DNA from: a virus
Reading direction: 5' to 3' (one strand)
IMG/VR virus record: IMGVR_UViG_3300014166_000003
Span: 1-62,340 of that record
Length of the DNA: 62,340 nt
Part shown: piece by piece, positions 8,247 through 16,957 of the stretch
Layout: every line of letters begins with the position of its first letter
Position numbering within the stretch: position 1 is the first letter of the stretch
Made by a program: the position numbers and the translations under genes
The notes under the pieces: model-generated
The model's input: the letters and a program-made list of their open reading frames with translations, nothing else
Told to the model about the DNA's origin: nothing
The model's database searches: none

Positions 8247-8789
8247 TTATTGGTTGGACTGTGCTCGCATCATCATGTCGGTCTTTTTGGCGGAACCGGC
8301 AGATGAACCGAAGTAGTAACTGATGATCGCAATCCAGGCTGTTCCCAGCGAGCCCAGCATTCCGATCAGAATGTCATGTGCGCCTGCTGGAACGGTGTGG
8401 TAGCTCATTAGGGTGAGCAGACCGAAGAAGCCTGCAGTGACGCTTATGGCGAGAATGGCAGGCACTTTGTCCTTGACGGCAATCTCTCGTGCTCGCGCAT
8501 TCGAACGGTCTTGGTCGACCAATTCTTCCATCTTTGCGGCCGAGTCGAAACCGAGCTTCGCCATTTGGATGGAAAAGTCCTGATCAGCTTGTTTCAGTTT
8601 GAGTAGCGCATCGGGATCTTTGGTTGTAGCAAGTGCGACGGCATCGCTAATGTCTTCGGCTTTGCTGGGCGGATCGATGCCGAGTGCTTTGCCGACAGCA
8701 TTAGCTGCCATCGAACCAAGCGGTCCACCGAGACTCGCTGCGGCTGATAAAAAGGGGAACGCTGTTTTGAAAATGTCTTTGAAACCCAT
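8247..8789 (-). CDS. Holin, GTA 3TM family
   Basis: 180 aa. A hydrophobic small-residue N-terminus (FPFLSAAASLGGPLGSMAANAVG), a charged middle with DQDRSNARAREIA, then two strong membrane spans (VPAILAISVTAGFFGLL and LIGMLGSLGTAWIAIISYYFG). This is the layout of the 3TM holins of gene transfer agents and related phages, which permeabilise the inner membrane for lysis. It is the last gene of the late transcript, far from the transglycosylase gene at 35.8 kb. Its ribosome site and start codon lie in a perfect hairpin. Confidence 0.8.
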   Translation of the reverse strand: MGFKDIFKTAFPFLSAAASLGGPLGSMAANAVGKALGIDPPSKAEDISDAVALATTKDPDALLKLKQADQDFSIQMAKLGFDSAAKMEELVDQDRSNARAREIAVKDKVPAILAISVTAGFFGLLTLMSYHTVPAGAHDILIGMLGSLGTAWIAIISYYFGSSAGSAKKTDMMMRAQSNQ

Positions 8790-8819
8790 ACCCTTACTTT
8801 GACTTCGGCAAGGGTATGG
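8786..8819 (-). promoter_or_regulatory. Hairpin hiding the holin ribosome site and start
   Basis: On the coding (minus) strand CCATACCCTT pairs perfectly with AAGGGTATGG over a 14-nt loop. The 3' arm contains both the Shine-Dalgarno-like AAGGG and the ATG of the holin. Translation would need the stem to open, for example by ribosomes arriving from the gene upstream. Confidence 0.65.
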
Positions 8820-8838
8820 AATTTATGGCTATGGAAGG

Positions 8839-10026
8839 TTAGAACGCAGACGATGTGACAATGGTGCGCGTTGAACCAGTGTCACGAACATTGAGAGAGC
8901 ATGTACGTGCCGGACTCGTACCAGTACAGCTTACCCACCAATCACCATCGCGCAGTGATCCAGGTGTGCCCAACGATGACGTTATCTTGCTGGCTGTTGT
9001 GGTGTCACCGACGACAACACTGTCGACTGCGTCCAGGCCGATAAGGGGTACGTTCGCACTGTTGACGAAATTGCGAGCGTTCAAGAATGTTAGGTTGGGC
9101 AGGCGAATGATTCCTGCCGTGGCAGGCGTGCTGCCCAATTCAATCGTCGAGCCCGCATACAGTGTCCGAATACGTTTCGATCCACTGCCGATATCCTGAC
9201 TGTTATCGTTGACCGGCGCAAAAGTCGTGTGAAAGACAAGATTGCCTGTATTGTTGTAGATGTAGGCATTCGACCCATCGTGACCGAGCGCAGCGTACTT
9301 CGGGCCAGTCGTGCTACCGTACACACGAAACTCTTGTGCGTTCGTGCTGTTCTTCAACGCCAGAACATTGGAAGCGTCTCGAACTAGGATTGCGTCTGCG
9401 CCGAGCACCACGCTTGTTCCGAAATATCCAGATCGGACTTGCACCCCGCTGCGCCCAAGATCGTACACGTTGTCAGACGCAGGATACATGGCATAAGGAC
9501 CAATCGCTGAATTGCCGATGACCCATCGAGCCGCATTGTTTGTATCCAGATTCAACACACTGTCGTCCACAGTCCGCAGAATCAGTGCTCCGGTCTGTGA
9601 ATAGATACGTGAGTCTGAACCATCGTGCAACAGTTGCAAGTACTTCGGTCCAGTCGTGGTTCCATATACACGCAAGGTCTGAGCATTCGTGCTGTTCTTG
9701 AGTGCCAGCGTGTTCGCTGCACCATCACGAACCAGGACCGTGTCACCATTCCAAGTTAGTGATGCGGCTGAATCGAGCTGCAGGGCTGTGCCCGATATCG
9801 TCAATGGCACCACGGTTGTGCCGAAGCTGCCATCGGCCGACGTGTTCTTCTCAAGTGTGATGACACCACCATTAAGCTTCCATCGCCAGTAACCACCACC
9901 AGAGATCGATTGATCCGTTTCGCGAAACGTGGCAACGGGAGCCGTACCCTGGAATTGTCCAAAGGACATGGAAGGGGTAAGCAGAAGCGACAGAGCCAAT
10001 ACGAGAGACAGGAAAGATCGAATCAT
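8839..10026 (-). CDS. Tail fibre-like protein with Sec signal peptide
   Basis: 395 aa. Residues 1-24 form a convincing Sec signal (MIRSFLSLVLALSLLLT, cleavage near SFG-Q), unusual for a virion protein. The body is beta-rich and contains an internal duplication: VLVRDGAANTLALKNSTN, RVYGTTTGPKY and GSDSRIYSQTGALIL reappear as ILVRDASNVLALKNSTN, RVYGSTTGPKY and GSNAYIYNNTGNLVF, as in trimeric fibre shafts. The C-terminus may be a tip. The start overlaps the stop of the upstream gene by one base (TAATG). It is either a fibre or an exported protein. Confidence 0.6.
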   Translation of the reverse strand: MIRSFLSLVLALSLLLTPSMSFGQFQGTAPVATFRETDQSISGGGYWRWKLNGGVITLEKNTSADGSFGTTVVPLTISGTALQLDSAASLTWNGDTVLVRDGAANTLALKNSTNAQTLRVYGTTTGPKYLQLLHDGSDSRIYSQTGALILRTVDDSVLNLDTNNAARWVIGNSAIGPYAMYPASDNVYDLGRSGVQVRSGYFGTSVVLGADAILVRDASNVLALKNSTNAQEFRVYGSTTGPKYAALGHDGSNAYIYNNTGNLVFHTTFAPVNDNSQDIGSGSKRIRTLYAGSTIELGSTPATAGIIRLPNLTFLNARNFVNSANVPLIGLDAVDSVVVGDTTTASKITSSLGTPGSLRDGDWWVSCTGTSPARTCSLNVRDTGSTRTIVTSSAF

Positions 10027-10622
10027 TATGATGCCCTTCTGTAATATGCGATAAGGTCGTCACCACTCACGGGAGCGAAATCAAGTGTGAGATTCACACC
10101 TGCACGACTGAAGCCAGAACCTTCAAGTAGTGTGACAAAATGCCCGCTGCCAACAGCGCGATAAAACACGATGACGGAGTTCCCAAGCGGTGTTGAAGCA
10201 ATCGTGAATGCCGTATTCACACCGTTCTTTGTGCCAGCTACGCTTTCTTTCTCAACGTGGACACCGGTTGTATCGGCTGCAGGCGTCGCTATACCTGTGA
10301 TCAGAAGGTCCTGGATAGTCTGAGATGCGGGGCTTGCAGGTAGCGAGAAATTACCGAGCTGCTTGCTGACAGCGACTCCGTCGATAGTGACGTCAACTTG
10401 TGCCGTGTAATAACGCGTTGCGGGAATCGCATCGCTCGTACTTTCGAGAACAATGCTGAATGCACCGGTACTCGGACTGATCGTCGCGCTTTCGGCCTTT
10501 GGAATCGTGATATCACCATTCGAGTCAATGAACCAGTCATTGAGCGTGAAGCTGATCGTGCCGGACGTTGGAAACTCGTTCTGAGAATCTTCGATCACTC
10601 CGGTGATTGTGATTTGTGCCAT
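10026..10622 (-). CDS. Tail fibre or virion structural protein
   Basis: 198 aa, beta-rich. The N-terminal half (ITITGVIEDSQNEFPTSGTISFTLNDWF) resembles collar or carbohydrate-binding-like domains of phage tail proteins, and the C-terminal half (GVNTAFTIASTPLGNSVIVFYR and FAPVSGDDLIAYYRR) is a repeat-like beta sandwich of the kind found in fibres. Between tail tip and fibre genes, so a tail-associated role is likely. The precise family is not certain. Confidence 0.55.
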   Translation of the reverse strand: MAQITITGVIEDSQNEFPTSGTISFTLNDWFIDSNGDITIPKAESATISPSTGAFSIVLESTSDAIPATRYYTAQVDVTIDGVAVSKQLGNFSLPASPASQTIQDLLITGIATPAADTTGVHVEKESVAGTKNGVNTAFTIASTPLGNSVIVFYRAVGSGHFVTLLEGSGFSRAGVNLTLDFAPVSGDDLIAYYRRAS

Positions 10623-10625
10623 CCG

Positions 10626-10907
10626 TTACTGTCCCTGTCCTTTGCGTTCGAGCCGAGCGAGAATCTTTGCCTGCTCGACTTTTAGTCCTTCGATCTCACG
10701 TGTAAGCCGATCGAGCTTTTCTTCGCTGCGTTGCATCGATTCCATGAGCAGTCGACGGTCGGCCAAATACGGAGATTCGTTCTGGATCATGCTATGGACT
10801 TCCGTGCGCGATGGGAGCGAGTAGCCGAAAGAGATAACCGCTATCAGCGTCGTGAGCAGCACGCTGACAATGGCGGCAATGACAGGATTTGCAAAGCTTT
10901 TCGACAC
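10626..10907 (-). CDS. Membrane-anchored coiled-coil protein, spanin-like
   Basis: 93 aa from a GTG start with GGCAGGAG upstream. One N-terminal membrane span (ANPVIAAIVSVLLTTLIAVISFGY) is followed by a periplasmic-type charged coiled coil (LLMESMQRSEEKLDRLTREIEGLKVEQAKIL). That is the topology of inner-membrane spanins and some lysis accessory proteins, and the holin lies downstream in the same transcript. No partner lipoprotein gene is visible, so the spanin role is only a suggestion. Confidence 0.5.
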   Translation of the reverse strand: MSKSFANPVIAAIVSVLLTTLIAVISFGYSLPSRTEVHSMIQNESPYLADRRLLMESMQRSEEKLDRLTREIEGLKVEQAKILARLERKGQGQ

Positions 10908-10955
10908 ACTGACTCCTGCCTAATTCGACCGAGTCACCGACCGCATGTTGCAGGA

Positions 10956-11384
10956 TTATTTGCCTGGATTGCCGTGCTTTGTCTTGCGGAAGACGGATTT
11001 GCCATTCATCTGAAACTCAACATTCTCAAAGGTCCAGCACAGCTTGTCCGCTGCAGGAATCACATGCTCGACGAAGAGAGTGTCGAGAAACTCTTGGGAT
11101 AGGTCACGACGTGGATTGCCATCTGCTGTTTCAAAGAGTTCTTTGAAAAGTGGATCATTGATAACGACCTGGGCAAGCTTGTCTTTGCGGGCTGGGTCCA
11201 CGTGGAACTTACCAGTCGAATCGCATCCGCCGAAAGCGACGATAAACACAGCAAGACGGCCGACATAGTTGAGTTGGAAGGACACGACCTGGATGCAGTC
11301 GACTTCCAGGGCTTCTGCCGTACGTGTTGTTTTATCAGTGACTACGGCCATCATATCTATCGGTGAAGTCATGTGAGCATGCAT
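10956..11384 (-). CDS. Hypothetical protein
   Basis: 142 aa, not recognised. Soluble, mixed alpha/beta, with an acidic middle (NDPLFKELFETADGNPRRDLSQEFLDTLF). The ATG at 11384 is followed by a second at 11372; neither has a clear ribosome site, but the late-gene box CGGTCTAAGTA stands 17 bases before the first. It lies between tail tip and fibre genes. Confidence 0.5.
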   Translation of the reverse strand: MHAHMTSPIDMMAVVTDKTTRTAEALEVDCIQVVSFQLNYVGRLAVFIVAFGGCDSTGKFHVDPARKDKLAQVVINDPLFKELFETADGNPRRDLSQEFLDTLFVEHVIPAADKLCWTFENVEFQMNGKSVFRKTKHGNPGK

Positions 11385-11401
11385 ACGGTTTACTTAGACC
11401 G

Positions 11402-14400
11402 TTAGACGTAAAGAAGATTGTGCCCAGCTCCGTCGTCAAAGAGATTCACCTGCGTAAGCGAGCCGTTGATGTAGAGCCATAGCGGTGTGACCGTCGTGCT
11501 GCTCGTGGTGTCGATACGGAATCGCTCAGTCGAGTTCACGTATCCTTCAATGCGCGTCGAGTTGATGAATGCGAAGGATGTGTTGCCTGCGCTGATACCG
11601 AATCCGGAATTGACGAGAAAGTTCTTGCTGATAGCTTGTGGACCGGATGAGCTGACAGACAGCACTCCGGAACCGGCAGATGACAGTGTGACCGTGCCCC
11701 CACCACCACTATCTGTGAGTGACACGGATGAACTAGTACCTGCACCAAACCCAGCAGGACTGGAAAGTGTTACGAGCGAGCCGCTCAAACCTTGAATCGT
11801 GTTCGTGAGAATTTGCGCTGTCGCTGCTCCGCTTATGGGAATCTGCGTCAGCAGCGTGCTACCGCTATAGCAGCGCAAGCCGTTTGTTGAATCCAGCTCA
11901 ATGCGAGATCCGCTCGCTGCTGTTCGCAGCGTAGCTCCCGTGATCGTACCTGTTGCTGTGATCGTCTGTGCAAATAAATCCGTGACGTCTATCTTCGCGG
12001 CCGTGACAGCGTTTGCTGCCAGCTTGCTTGTGATGATCGAGTTGGCACTCAGCACATTGCTGTTCACACCAAACACGCCAACTGCCGGAACGAAGAATGC
12101 ATTCTGTGCCGTGTCCGCGATGTTCTGCGCTACACACATTAAGATCGCAGTATCTCCTGTCACACTTGAATAGGTCGTTGTCGTCTGCAGAACAGTTGTC
12201 GAGACGTTCTTGTCGAAATAGATATACGTGATCGCCGACATGTTGCCGGTGTTGCCACTGCTGATCGAATACGTCGTACCATCGGCAAGCTTGATTGTTC
12301 CGCTTGCCCAGGCGACGGTATCGTGATCGGAACCTGAGAACACGATATCCGTGTTGAAATTCTTCGCTTGATCCGTCAGTTTCGTTGCGGATACCGCGCC
12401 ATTCACGAGCTGCGTGACGTTGATCGAGTTCGCGCCCATTTCAGAGTTTGTGATACCTGCGAACGTCGCAGTCGGCGGTGAGCCGCTGACAGCACCTTCA
12501 CCAAGCAGGTTATACAGGGCAACCCAGCAATAGAGCGTTCCAATGTTGCTGCTGAAAACGAGAGATCGTTTACGTGTGCCACGTTCCTCGGTGAGCGCGA
12601 TGACTCCCTCGTTGATCAATGCGGGCGTCGTGAACTTGAGTTTCTCCCAAAAATGGTGACCGGCATTGTTGTTCACGATGTAGAACGTGCAGCCGGTGAT
12701 CGTTCGCGTCATACGCTCATACGGTGTCTCGATCACGAGCGTATCGTTCGTGTTCGATACGATCTTGCCCATGAAGAGCAATCCTTCATAGTCGAATGTC
12801 GGTGAGCCCGCACGCGTGGGATGAAACACGACGACGTCTTTGCCCGCATATGCGTTTATTGTCCAACCTGGATTGGGCGATGCCAAAATGCTCTGACTGC
12901 CAGCCATGAGCGTGCAAGTACGCGATGACGTAATGCTGTTGTACTGTGTTGTCGCAGTCGGCAGCGTCGACGAGTCGTGGATATAGACAGAGTATCCCCA
13001 ATAACTGCCGGTGTTCGTTGCGGGAATTTCCCAGCTCACTTCAAACTGATTGCCCGCAAGATATGTCGCTGTTGCGGCTGTCTTGATCTGCAGGTTATCG
13101 GGAGTGGGCGGAATGGCTGTATCTGTGCTCAGATTGTCACCGAAGTTAGTTGTCCTTGTCAGTGTTCCCGTATAGCTGGAATAACCGAACGCATTCGCCA
13201 CGCGAGCACGAAAATAATAGGTTCCAGGCTTGTTGACGGGAAACACGAGAGACGTCGGCGGTTTGTGCCCAATCTCGTGGTCATACAGAAGGGAAACGAA
13301 ACCACTGTCGGATGCGACTTGAATATGCGCCTTGAACACAGTGTTCCAGTTGGCAGCACCACCCGGCCGCTCGATACCGATCAGCCATTCGTACTCGTTC
13401 GTGTTGAATGAACCTTGGTTGCGAAGAACGCCGATCGTCGGTGCATCTGGTGTTGTCGTGTCTGTGCCCGCTGCATCCGGTGACGTGGTTGTAACTGGAC
13501 CGGCCGCTGAGCCTTCTGCATTAAGGATCGACATGCCGGTAACCCAATAGTAATAGGTCGTGCTGGCATCCACGCTCGCATCGACGAACAGCGTCCCATC
13601 CAGTGTGGCAATCTTTGTTGCTGTTGCGAAATTGTTGACCGTGTTCCGATATACCTGGAATGACTTAAACAGCTTTAAGTTGCTGCCGGTATATGGTGAC
13701 CACTTCAACGAGACAAGACCACTGCCGATAAAGATCTGCAGACTGCTGGGAGCAGGCAGCACATCGGTCATACCATCGACAAGTACAGCTTGCCGTGGAT
13801 ACACCGGACTGCCTGCCGCATCGAGTGTGTTTGGGTCAGGGAAGTGTCCTGACATAGGACGGCTGACAGCGACAAACCAGGATACGGCCGGAGGATTCTC
13901 GATCTCGTAATCGATCGTGGTGTTCGGATTGTTCAGCTCGATCACTTCGCGCCACTTCGATGTATCCGGTGCACTGCTTCCGTTGTCCGGTGCACGCAAG
14001 ATAATCACGGAACGAAAGTTCTTGGCTGGGCTGGGCTCCGTGTAATTGAACGTCAGGCGCGACGTCGGCTTATTGTTCCCGTCGAATGAACCACCCTCGG
14101 TGACGCTGAAGGCTGTAACAGCAGGCGGCTGTGCGTCGAGTGATGCGTTCGCGGCAATGCGCGTGAAGTTCGTGACCGTTATGGCCGTATCGTCATAGAT
14201 CGCATCGTTGTGCAACGTGGCTGTGATCTTGCGCAGAAAGACCGTTCCACCGTTCTGCAGATGCTCTGCAGTATCTTCGAAGTCGACTACGCGAAACATT
14301 GTTTCGAATGATGGATCAAGCAGATCATCGGTGACCGTAATCACATCGCCTTGTTCCAGGTCGCTGTCTTTATAGAACGTCTCGAATGTGATCTGCAGGT

Positions 14401-16474
14401 TGTTTGACAGACCACCCTGCGCAAACTCACCTGCCCGCAGAATCAGCGTTGCGATACGTGCTGCTTCATCCTGTGTGCTCGTTCCAGGCAGATCGACTGT
14501 CTTCGACACAACGCGCAGTGAGTTATCGCCGAAGATATCGCCGACCTGTTTCTGTGCGAAACGATCGGACACGACGAGCTGCACCTTTGCAAAATCCGTC
14601 TTGTCGATAAAGTTCACTCGGACTTCATTCGGGATTTCCGAGATCGGTTTTCTGGATTTAACGAGAGTGCTCTTGCCATCCTTCCACACGATGTTGCGAC
14701 TTGTGTTGCTGTTCGCTGAATAAGTTGAGATCGAAGACGCGGGACCGAGTTCTTTGATTTTCAATGTGCCGTCGATATCGAGGTAAGGCGGCAGGCAGTA
14801 CATCTGCAAACAGATTAGGCGAATCCAATCTTGGTAGGTCTTCTGATCGGTGACCACACCATTAAATGTCCAGCGTGGAACGAGCCCGCCGACTAATGTA
14901 TCGCTGACCGTGTCACTGTTGCGTGCGGCAATATCGACAAACGATTGCAGGTTGATGCGACCGATATCGATTCCACCACCCGCACGTCGACTCGTCATGA
15001 GATCGAGCAGAACCCAAGCGGGATTTGTCGTTGCCTTCCTGCTGTATGTGACAGCGTCGGAGTACACGCGCACGATACGGCCGTATTGAACATCGAACTG
15101 CCCATTGAAGTTTTGCGATGTGAAGTCGACGCCTGGATTGTTCTTCGTCGAGATCCGGAAAGCGACGCGAGCAGAGCCCCAATAAGCCAGCTTGTTTGTC
15201 GTGAAATCGGTGACAGCGGGGAAGAAGCTTGATCCAGGTTCCGGTGCATCCATCACACCGTTATAGATCTCATAGCCCCAGCCTGGACGCGGATCGTGTC
15301 GGTGTGCACCGTTTACAAAGATGCCCTGTGTATCGCTGTCGGCAATATAGGCATCGCTCGTCACTGCCTGGGATTCATTTGTGCCGTTCGTTGCGAGCGG
15401 ACCTTCGGCGATGATCCACAGCGTGCTTGTAAAATCCGTCCCATTGGGATTTGCCAGGACGAGAATCGGATCACTCACGCGGGCTTTGCCGTAGACGAGC
15501 GGAATGCGCCGACCATATGCTGAGTCGTTACCAGGATATGAGACACGATTCGCAGTCAGGAAGATGTGGCTGTTGCCGAGCTGCATCGGTTGATGTCCGG
15601 TGATCTGTGGAAAGCCGGTGAAGTAATTGCGATTGTTCCCGCCGACCATATCGCTGCTGTTGTTCCCGTACATGCCACGGGCTTTGCACTGATTGATCGA
15701 GAATCCGCAGTTGCCGAAGAGCGCCGTCGCACCAATGCTGTGGCTTGCGATAGTTGTACCGCGCTGAGCACGGACACCGGTCAGCGTATTACTGGACGCG
15801 GCAATAATGAGCAGTCGCTCGCTACCGATAATGAGTTCGTCACCGGTCACAACAAGCTGGCTAGAAGGCAGGGCATTAATATCAAAGGTGACAGGATCGG
15901 ATGTGCCATCGATAGCGGTTGCCGTGGTCGTCTTGAAGCCGATCGTCGACGTGCGCTGATACGGACACTCGAACCCATCGAAGTCCGTCACCGTTTGTCC
16001 GCTGTCTGATTTGCCGAATTCGTTGTTGCACTGGACGGTGATAGCACGCTTGGGAATATCGCTACGTGACGTTGGTGAACCGGCATATGCCGTGAGAGTG
16101 ACCTGCTCACCGGATAACTCGGTCAGCTCGTCGGACCACCCTACCCATTTCACATATCCCGCAGCAATCGAGTCGATGTACTCGATGATCTCGATCTTTG
16201 CTCCAAGGAATGATTCTGTCTGATCGATCAGAGTGATTGCATCGTCTGCATTCGCGAGGATGATCTGCACCTGGGATGCATCGTCGATCGAGAAGCCGAG
16301 TGAGCCAAGAGACAGCAGGCGAGCATCATACGTGTGACCGTCGAAGACAATGCCGCCACGCTCTGCCCAATAGCGGTAACCGCTCTGCAGCTTCACACGG
16401 ACGAGATAGAAGATTCCGGAGATCTGTGTTTTGTTGAGTTCAGTTAATACGGGCGCTGGAATTCCACGAGGCAT
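11402..16474 (-). CDS. Tail tip / host specificity protein (gpL-gpJ-like)
   Basis: 1690 aa. About residues 1-300 resemble DUF2163/gpL-type baseplate hub proteins, ending in a Cys-rich segment (FECPY, FGNCGFSINQCKARG) followed by FTGFPQ. The next part (GRRIPLVYGKARV, HRHDPRPGWG) has the character of gpJ-like tail tip proteins. Repeated fibronectin-III-like beta modules follow (about residues 780-1130). The C-terminus (FAQTITATGTITGATL) resembles the DUF1983-like ends of J proteins. The protein should form the tail tip and make the first host contact. L and J functions in one chain is notable. A CTGTCTA/TAGACAG hairpin precedes the start. Confidence 0.8.
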   Translation of the reverse strand: MPRGIPAPVLTELNKTQISGIFYLVRVKLQSGYRYWAERGGIVFDGHTYDARLLSLGSLGFSIDDASQVQIILANADDAITLIDQTESFLGAKIEIIEYIDSIAAGYVKWVGWSDELTELSGEQVTLTAYAGSPTSRSDIPKRAITVQCNNEFGKSDSGQTVTDFDGFECPYQRTSTIGFKTTTATAIDGTSDPVTFDINALPSSQLVVTGDELIIGSERLLIIAASSNTLTGVRAQRGTTIASHSIGATALFGNCGFSINQCKARGMYGNNSSDMVGGNNRNYFTGFPQITGHQPMQLGNSHIFLTANRVSYPGNDSAYGRRIPLVYGKARVSDPILVLANPNGTDFTSTLWIIAEGPLATNGTNESQAVTSDAYIADSDTQGIFVNGAHRHDPRPGWGYEIYNGVMDAPEPGSSFFPAVTDFTTNKLAYWGSARVAFRISTKNNPGVDFTSQNFNGQFDVQYGRIVRVYSDAVTYSRKATTNPAWVLLDLMTSRRAGGGIDIGRINLQSFVDIAARNSDTVSDTLVGGLVPRWTFNGVVTDQKTYQDWIRLICLQMYCLPPYLDIDGTLKIKELGPASSISTYSANSNTSRNIVWKDGKSTLVKSRKPISEIPNEVRVNFIDKTDFAKVQLVVSDRFAQKQVGDIFGDNSLRVVSKTVDLPGTSTQDEAARIATLILRAGEFAQGGLSNNLQITFETFYKDSDLEQGDVITVTDDLLDPSFETMFRVVDFEDTAEHLQNGGTVFLRKITATLHNDAIYDDTAITVTNFTRIAANASLDAQPPAVTAFSVTEGGSFDGNNKPTSRLTFNYTEPSPAKNFRSVIILRAPDNGSSAPDTSKWREVIELNNPNTTIDYEIENPPAVSWFVAVSRPMSGHFPDPNTLDAAGSPVYPRQAVLVDGMTDVLPAPSSLQIFIGSGLVSLKWSPYTGSNLKLFKSFQVYRNTVNNFATATKIATLDGTLFVDASVDASTTYYYWVTGMSILNAEGSAAGPVTTTSPDAAGTDTTTPDAPTIGVLRNQGSFNTNEYEWLIGIERPGGAANWNTVFKAHIQVASDSGFVSLLYDHEIGHKPPTSLVFPVNKPGTYYFRARVANAFGYSSYTGTLTRTTNFGDNLSTDTAIPPTPDNLQIKTAATATYLAGNQFEVSWEIPATNTGSYWGYSVYIHDSSTLPTATTQYNSITSSRTCTLMAGSQSILASPNPGWTINAYAGKDVVVFHPTRAGSPTFDYEGLLFMGKIVSNTNDTLVIETPYERMTRTITGCTFYIVNNNAGHHFWEKLKFTTPALINEGVIALTEERGTRKRSLVFSSNIGTLYCWVALYNLLGEGAVSGSPPTATFAGITNSEMGANSINVTQLVNGAVSATKLTDQAKNFNTDIVFSGSDHDTVAWASGTIKLADGTTYSISSGNTGNMSAITYIYFDKNVSTTVLQTTTTYSSVTGDTAILMCVAQNIADTAQNAFFVPAVGVFGVNSNVLSANSIITSKLAANAVTAAKIDVTDLFAQTITATGTITGATLRTAASGSRIELDSTNGLRCYSGSTLLTQIPISGAATAQILTNTIQGLSGSLVTLSSPAGFGAGTSSSVSLTDSGGGGTVTLSSAGSGVLSVSSSGPQAISKNFLVNSGFGISAGNTSFAFINSTRIEGYVNSTERFRIDTTSSTTVTPLWLYINGSLTQVNLFDDGAGHNLLYV

Positions 16475-16510
16475 ACTGTCTACTTAGACAGGCATCCTGC
16501 CGGGGAATCC

Positions 16511-16957
16511 CTATGCTCGCCACTCGCGAATGGAGATACCAGCGTTATACAGCTTGAGTCGAAACATTTCGCGGGTGAGTTTGTCTTCCTCGAAGCGGAC
16601 GAGATAGCGGCCGAGTACGTCAGCTCCCGTGAGATCGATCGTGTCCTGCTCGCCTGGATTATAGAAATAGAAGGCATCAAAGCTGCCGAGTCGCGCCTTA
16701 TAGAAATTCCACAGAACATTGGCGTTATGCGTGGCAGTCACTTCGTTCACGTGCTGCATATTGTGGATCTGAATCGTGAAGCGATTGATACCCTTGTAGG
16801 TCGCTTGGTTGCCTTCACCGTCTGAGCGCGGTCCCCACGAGAGATTCTTGTTCGCAAACTGTCCGAACCCATCACCGAAATCAACCGAATAGTTTGCATA
16901 GGTGATCTCGTGCTGCAGCGGATACCAAAGCTTGAGCGGAAATACTGCGATACTCAT
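16511..16957 (-). CDS. Distal tail / minor tail protein (gpM-like)
   Basis: 148 aa. FPLKLWYPLQHEITYANYSVDFGDGFGQ, then NRFTIQIHNM and LWNFYKARLGSFDAFYFYNPGEQD, is the pattern of DUF2460/gpM-type tail proteins located between tape measure and tail tip genes. Such proteins connect tube and baseplate. The start overlaps the tape-measure stop by one base, and the tail tip gene follows, so synteny agrees. Confidence 0.7.
   Translation of the reverse strand: MSIAVFPLKLWYPLQHEITYANYSVDFGDGFGQFANKNLSWGPRSDGEGNQATYKGINRFTIQIHNMQHVNEVTATHNANVLWNFYKARLGSFDAFYFYNPGEQDTIDLTGADVLGRYLVRFEEDKLTREMFRLKLYNAGISIREWRA

Noticed and set aside
8839-10026. Diversity-generating retroelement target in the fibre gene
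   Set aside because: The internal repeats look like a fibre duplication; no reverse transcriptase gene or template repeat is present in the window.
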